The notes under the pieces are model-generated. The model searched no databases. It was not told where the DNA came from and saw only the letters and a program-made list of their open reading frames with translations. A program made the position numbers and the translations under genes. Of a stretch of DNA of 7,884 bases, positions 5,750-7,884 are shown one piece after another. The stretch comes from Candidatus Falkowbacteria bacterium CG02_land_8_20_14_3_00_36_14 (GTDB taxonomy: Bacteria > Patescibacteriota > Patescibacteriia > Patescibacteriales > UM-FILTER-36-11): assembly GCA_002781265.1 (NCBI GenBank), contig PETS01000079.1, positions 1 to 7,884 of the forward strand, in the 5' to 3' direction. Position 1 is the stretch's first letter, and each line of letters starts with the position of its first letter.

Positions 5750-5837
5750 ACCCCCACGCCTTGACCACAGGGCATTATACCCTGCGGCAAACGACAACCC
5801 CTGCGCCAAGAGCGCAGGGCATTCAAGGTGTGGGGGT
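5750..5837. repeat. Three-way-junction palindromic element
   Basis: The outer stem ACCCCCACGCCTTGA (5750-5764) pairs with 5823-5837 over 15 bp with one G-T pair. It encloses two hairpins: CAGGG/CCCTG (5768-5784, loop CATTATA) and CCCTGCGC/GCGCAGGG (5799-5819, loop CAAGA). AGGGCATT and CCCTGCG each occur twice within it. There is no U-tract, so it is not a terminator. It lies between the T-box terminator and the ribosome binding site of the next gene and is much more GC-rich than its surroundings. It may be a dispersed palindromic repeat or a structured leader RNA; I recognise no known class. Confidence 0.6.
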
Positions 5838-5880
5838 AAAATATATTATTAATGTTCTTTTGAAAGAAGGAGTGTAAAAT

Positions 5881-6042
5881 ATGGCCATGGTATTGGTTCA
5901 TAAAAATTGCGGCGGCAGAATAATTATTGATGGCGATAAGTATGTATGCATAACCTGCAATAAAGCAGTCGAAAAAAAAGAAACACGCTGGATAAAAATT
6001 AAGGGCAATCAAGTGGGCTGGGCAAGCGGTATAAAAAAATAA
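5881..6042 (+). CDS. 53-aa putative zinc-ribbon protein under T-box control
   Basis: I do not recognise this small protein. It begins MAMVLVHKNCGGRIIIDGDK and has H7, C10, C23 and C26, an H-x2-C…C-x2-C set that should bind one zinc in a ribbon knuckle fold. A basic tail with W37 and W47 follows (about 10 Lys/Arg in the last 25 residues). It has no signal peptide or membrane segment, so it is probably cytosolic, perhaps contacting RNA, DNA or a protein. AGAAGGAG (5865-5872) lies 8 nt before the ATG, an ideal Shine-Dalgarno and the only strong one in the window. This supports a real gene and this start. It is the only gene between the T-box terminator and the next terminator, so it is the apparent riboswitch target. 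T-box targets are usually aminoacyl-tRNA synthetases or amino-acid biosynthesis and transport genes. The B. subtilis anti-TRAP protein is one known small zinc-binding exception, but I see no sequence similarity. Confidence 0.8.
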   Translation: MAMVLVHKNCGGRIIIDGDKYVCITCNKAVEKKETRWIKIKGNQVGWASGIKK

Positions 6043-6047
6043 AAACC

Positions 6048-6080
6048 AAAGAGGAGTAAATCTACTCCTCTTTTTTCTTT
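6048..6080. terminator. Bidirectional terminator between convergent genes
   Basis: AAAGAGGAGTA (6048-6058), loop AATC, and TACTCCTCTTT (6063-6073) form a perfect 11-bp stem. It is followed by TTTCTTTTTT on the plus strand. On the minus strand the stem is followed by GG then TTTTTT. It ends the zinc-ribbon transcript and, read from the other side, the glycyl-tRNA synthetase transcript, whose stop codon is at 6095-6093. Confidence 0.85.
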
Positions 6081-6092
6081 TTTAATAATTAA

Positions 6093-7481
6093 CTATTCTC
6101 CTAACTTTTTCTTTAAATAATCTTCTAACTCATCAATTTTAACCCTCTCCTGCTTCATGGTATCCCTGTCCCTGACCGTAATATCATTATTCTGCAAACT
6201 ATCAAAATCTACGGTCAAACAAAAGGGCGTGCCGATTTCATCCTGCCTTCTGTATCTTTTGCCGATATTGCCGTTATCGTCAAACTCGCACATAAATTTT
6301 ATTTTAAAATTATCATAAATTTCTTTGGCCTTAGCAACAAGCTCGGTCTTATTTTTAAGAAGCGGGAAGACAGCGGCCTTAATCGGCGCCAAATTATTTT
6401 TAAATTTCAAAACTGCCCGTTTTTCTCCATTCACTTCTTCCTCCGTATAGACATCGCAAATTACCGCCAGCAAAGTCCGGCCCACCCCCGCGGAAGATTC
6501 AATGATATGGGGAACATATTTTTTGCCTTTTAGCTGGTCAACATACGTAAAATCTTGCCCGGAATATTTGCTATGCTGTGATAAATCATAATTACCTCTG
6601 GCATGGACGCCTTCTAATTCTTTGAACCCAAATGGATAATTATATTCAATGTCATAGGCCTCTTTGGCGTAAAATACCAGGTTATCATGCTTCTTCCAAC
6701 TTAGATTTTCCTTTCTGATTCCTAAACTTTTTACATAATAATCCCAACGATATTTTTTTAATTTTTCATATTCTTTCATTTCTTCGTCCGGACTGGTAAA
6801 GTATTGCATCTCCATCTGCTCAAATTCGCGGGTGCGAAAAATAAACTGACGGGCAGTGATTTCATTCCGAAAAGCTTTCCCGATTTGGGCAATCCCGAAA
6901 GGTATTTTCACCCGAGACGAATCCAGCACATTCTTGTAATTCACATAAATCCCCTGACAGGTTTCTCCGCGCAGATATACCGGGTCTTTTGTCCAATCCT
7001 CGGTAAAATTTCCTAAATTTGATTTTACCAAAAGATTAAATTTCCTCGCTTCAGTGAAATCTTTCGCGCCGCAATTGGTGCATTTTATTTTGTCTTTATT
7101 TTTCAAAAAAATTTTATTAATTTCTTCATCGCTCATTTTTTCATCCGCCGCGATCCCAACATCTTTAAGTAAGTGGTCCACCCGTAGCCGAGAATGGCAT
7201 TTCCGGCATTCGGTCAGAGGATCGGAAAATCCAGCCACATGTCCTGATGCCTCCCAAACTTTCGGGTGCATAAAAATAGCGCTATCCAGTCCGACTATGT
7301 CATCGCGCAGCTGCACCATGTTTTTCCACCATTCTTTTTTAATGTTATTTTCCAATTCCGCGCCATAAGGGCCAAAGTCGTAAATTGCCGAAAAACCGCC
7401 GTAAATTTCCGAAGACGGAAAAATAAAACCCCTCCTTTTGCAAAGAGAAACTATTTTTTCCATAGTTACATTTTTATCCAT
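6093..7481 (-). CDS. glyQS: Glycyl-tRNA synthetase, single-chain class II type
   Basis: This cytoplasmic enzyme charges tRNA-Gly with glycine using ATP. At 462 aa it matches the alpha2 homodimeric type (the S. aureus enzyme is about this length), not the alpha2beta2 GlyQ/GlyS type. Seen here: the N-terminal SLCKRRGFIFPSSEIYGG, motif 1 around FGPYGAELENNIKKEWW (36-52), two CxxC pairs C92/C95 and C134/C137 fit for a structural zinc, motif 2 FRNEITARQF then FRTREFEQMEM (204-225), motif 3 ESSAGVGRTLL with R335, and a C-terminal anticodon-binding domain (LAPIKAAVFP to the end, including RYRRQDEIGTPFC). The usual RPETAQG active-site segment reads RGETCQG (171-177). The ATG at 7481 is 38 bp after the dedA stop with no clear terminator or Shine-Dalgarno, so co-transcription with dedA is possible. 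Confidence 0.97.
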   Translation of the reverse strand: MDKNVTMEKIVSLCKRRGFIFPSSEIYGGFSAIYDFGPYGAELENNIKKEWWKNMVQLRDDIVGLDSAIFMHPKVWEASGHVAGFSDPLTECRKCHSRLRVDHLLKDVGIAADEKMSDEEINKIFLKNKDKIKCTNCGAKDFTEARKFNLLVKSNLGNFTEDWTKDPVYLRGETCQGIYVNYKNVLDSSRVKIPFGIAQIGKAFRNEITARQFIFRTREFEQMEMQYFTSPDEEMKEYEKLKKYRWDYYVKSLGIRKENLSWKKHDNLVFYAKEAYDIEYNYPFGFKELEGVHARGNYDLSQHSKYSGQDFTYVDQLKGKKYVPHIIESSAGVGRTLLAVICDVYTEEEVNGEKRAVLKFKNNLAPIKAAVFPLLKNKTELVAKAKEIYDNFKIKFMCEFDDNGNIGKRYRRQDEIGTPFCLTVDFDSLQNNDITVRDRDTMKQERVKIDELEDYLKKKLGE

Positions 7482-7519
7482 ATATTTATCTTTTATTTTC
7501 CTTAAAAACTATAAATTTC

Positions 7520-7884
7520 TTACAAATTTTTATTATTTTTAAAATGCCGTTTTATAAACCAAGCTACTCCTAATATTAACAATATTCCTATGATCGCGTC
7601 AAATTTATGGAAATAAACCCCGAGAGCGTTCCAATGATCGCCGAGCTTCTTGCCGGCATAAGCCAAGCCAAAACACCAGGGCAGAGAGCCTAAAAAAGTA
7701 TAAATAATAAATTTGGTAAAATTCATTTTGGCGATTCCGGCCGGCAGAGAAATAAACGTGCGCACTACCGGCAGCATCCGCGAAAAAAACATGGCGCTGG
7801 AGCCATATTTATGGAAAAATTTATCAGCTAAATTAAGGTCATGGCGGGACAGTAAAATATATTTGCCGTATTTCTCTATAAACG
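7520..7884 (-). CDS. DedA-family membrane protein, partial at the window edge
   Basis: The C-terminal 120 residues are visible; the reading frame is still open at the window end, so the start lies beyond it. DedA proteins are inner-membrane proteins linked to membrane homeostasis, proton-motive force and lipid-carrier or phospholipid translocation. Seen here: the family pattern FIEKYGKYILLSRHDLNLA, then FFHKYGSSAMFFSRMLPVVR and TFISLPAGIAKMNF, with the conserved arginines and the amphipathic Pro/Gly-rich re-entrant segment. Two membrane segments follow (FIIYTFLGSLPWCFGLAYAG and IIGILLILGVAWFI) and then a basic, Lys/Asn-rich tail, likely cytoplasmic. An internal ATG at 7792 is not the start, because family-specific sequence continues upstream of it. 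The exact substrate cannot be inferred. Confidence 0.93.
   Translation of the reverse strand, partial: FIEKYGKYILLSRHDLNLADKFFHKYGSSAMFFSRMLPVVRTFISLPAGIAKMNFTKFIIYTFLGSLPWCFGLAYAGKKLGDHWNALGVYFHKFDAIIGILLILGVAWFIKRHFKNNKNL

Noticed and set aside
5677..5877. Open frame of 66 codons on the plus strand over the T-box terminator
   Set aside because: It runs through the terminator stem and the three-way palindrome, has no ribosome binding site or family resemblance, and is explained by the RNA structures.
5641..6012. Minus-strand open frame of 123 codons opposite the T-box and zinc-ribbon gene
   Set aside because: It covers the T-box, the terminator and the coding strand of the small gene, and its translation has no recognisable motif. 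The plus-strand gene has the Shine-Dalgarno and zinc motif.
5368..7481. T-box as regulator of the glycyl-tRNA synthetase
   Set aside because: The synthetase gene is on the opposite strand and converges on a bidirectional terminator, and the UGGC bulge does not fit the U73 of tRNA-Gly.

Overview
The window is AT-rich, about two-thirds A+T by eye, and gene-dense. It has very short intergenic gaps, few Shine-Dalgarno sequences, compact proteins, and dispersed 'GTCATTCCCGCG…'-type palindromic repeats. This combination suggests a reduced-genome bacterium of the Candidate Phyla Radiation (Patescibacteria, Parcubacteria-like). That placement is an inference from style and protein resemblance. No rRNA or tRNA gene is present to confirm it.

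Layout. Bases 1-482 are non-coding, with tandem promoter-like sequences (87-135) and two REP-like palindromes (217-252 and 331-421). uvrB (483-2303, +) converges on uvrC (2309-3664, -) with only 5 bp between the stop codons. Both excision-repair proteins lack their usual C-terminal domain, and uvrC carries a 44-bp near-perfect palindrome inside its reading frame. Next on the minus strand are a 58-aa single-cluster ferredoxin (3763-3939) and a two-component pair: a soluble histidine kinase (4457-5269) followed by a stand-alone receiver protein (4052-4432). Divergent from the kinase, across a 20-bp palindrome, a strong promoter starts a leader RNA with a T-box riboswitch and a very strong terminator (about 5368-5745). 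After a three-way-junction palindrome (5750-5837) comes a 53-aa zinc-ribbon protein (5881-6042) with the only textbook Shine-Dalgarno in the window. A bidirectional hairpin terminator separates it from the convergent glycyl-tRNA synthetase gene (6093-7481, -). A DedA-family membrane protein gene (7520 to beyond the window end, -) lies just upstream of that and may be co-transcribed with it.

How the genes work together. UvrB and UvrC are the damage-verification/loading factor and the dual-incision nuclease of nucleotide excision repair. The kinase and receiver form a likely phosphorelay. The T-box should sense uncharged tRNA and permit transcription of the small zinc-ribbon gene. Its UGGC bulge predicts a tRNA with discriminator base G, which argues against tRNA-Gly, so the neighbouring glycyl-tRNA synthetase is probably unrelated.

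The most notable points are the T-box controlling a tiny zinc protein instead of a synthetase or transporter, the in-frame palindromic insertion in uvrC, and the paired loss of the UvrB UVR domain and the UvrC helix-hairpin-helix domain at one convergent junction.
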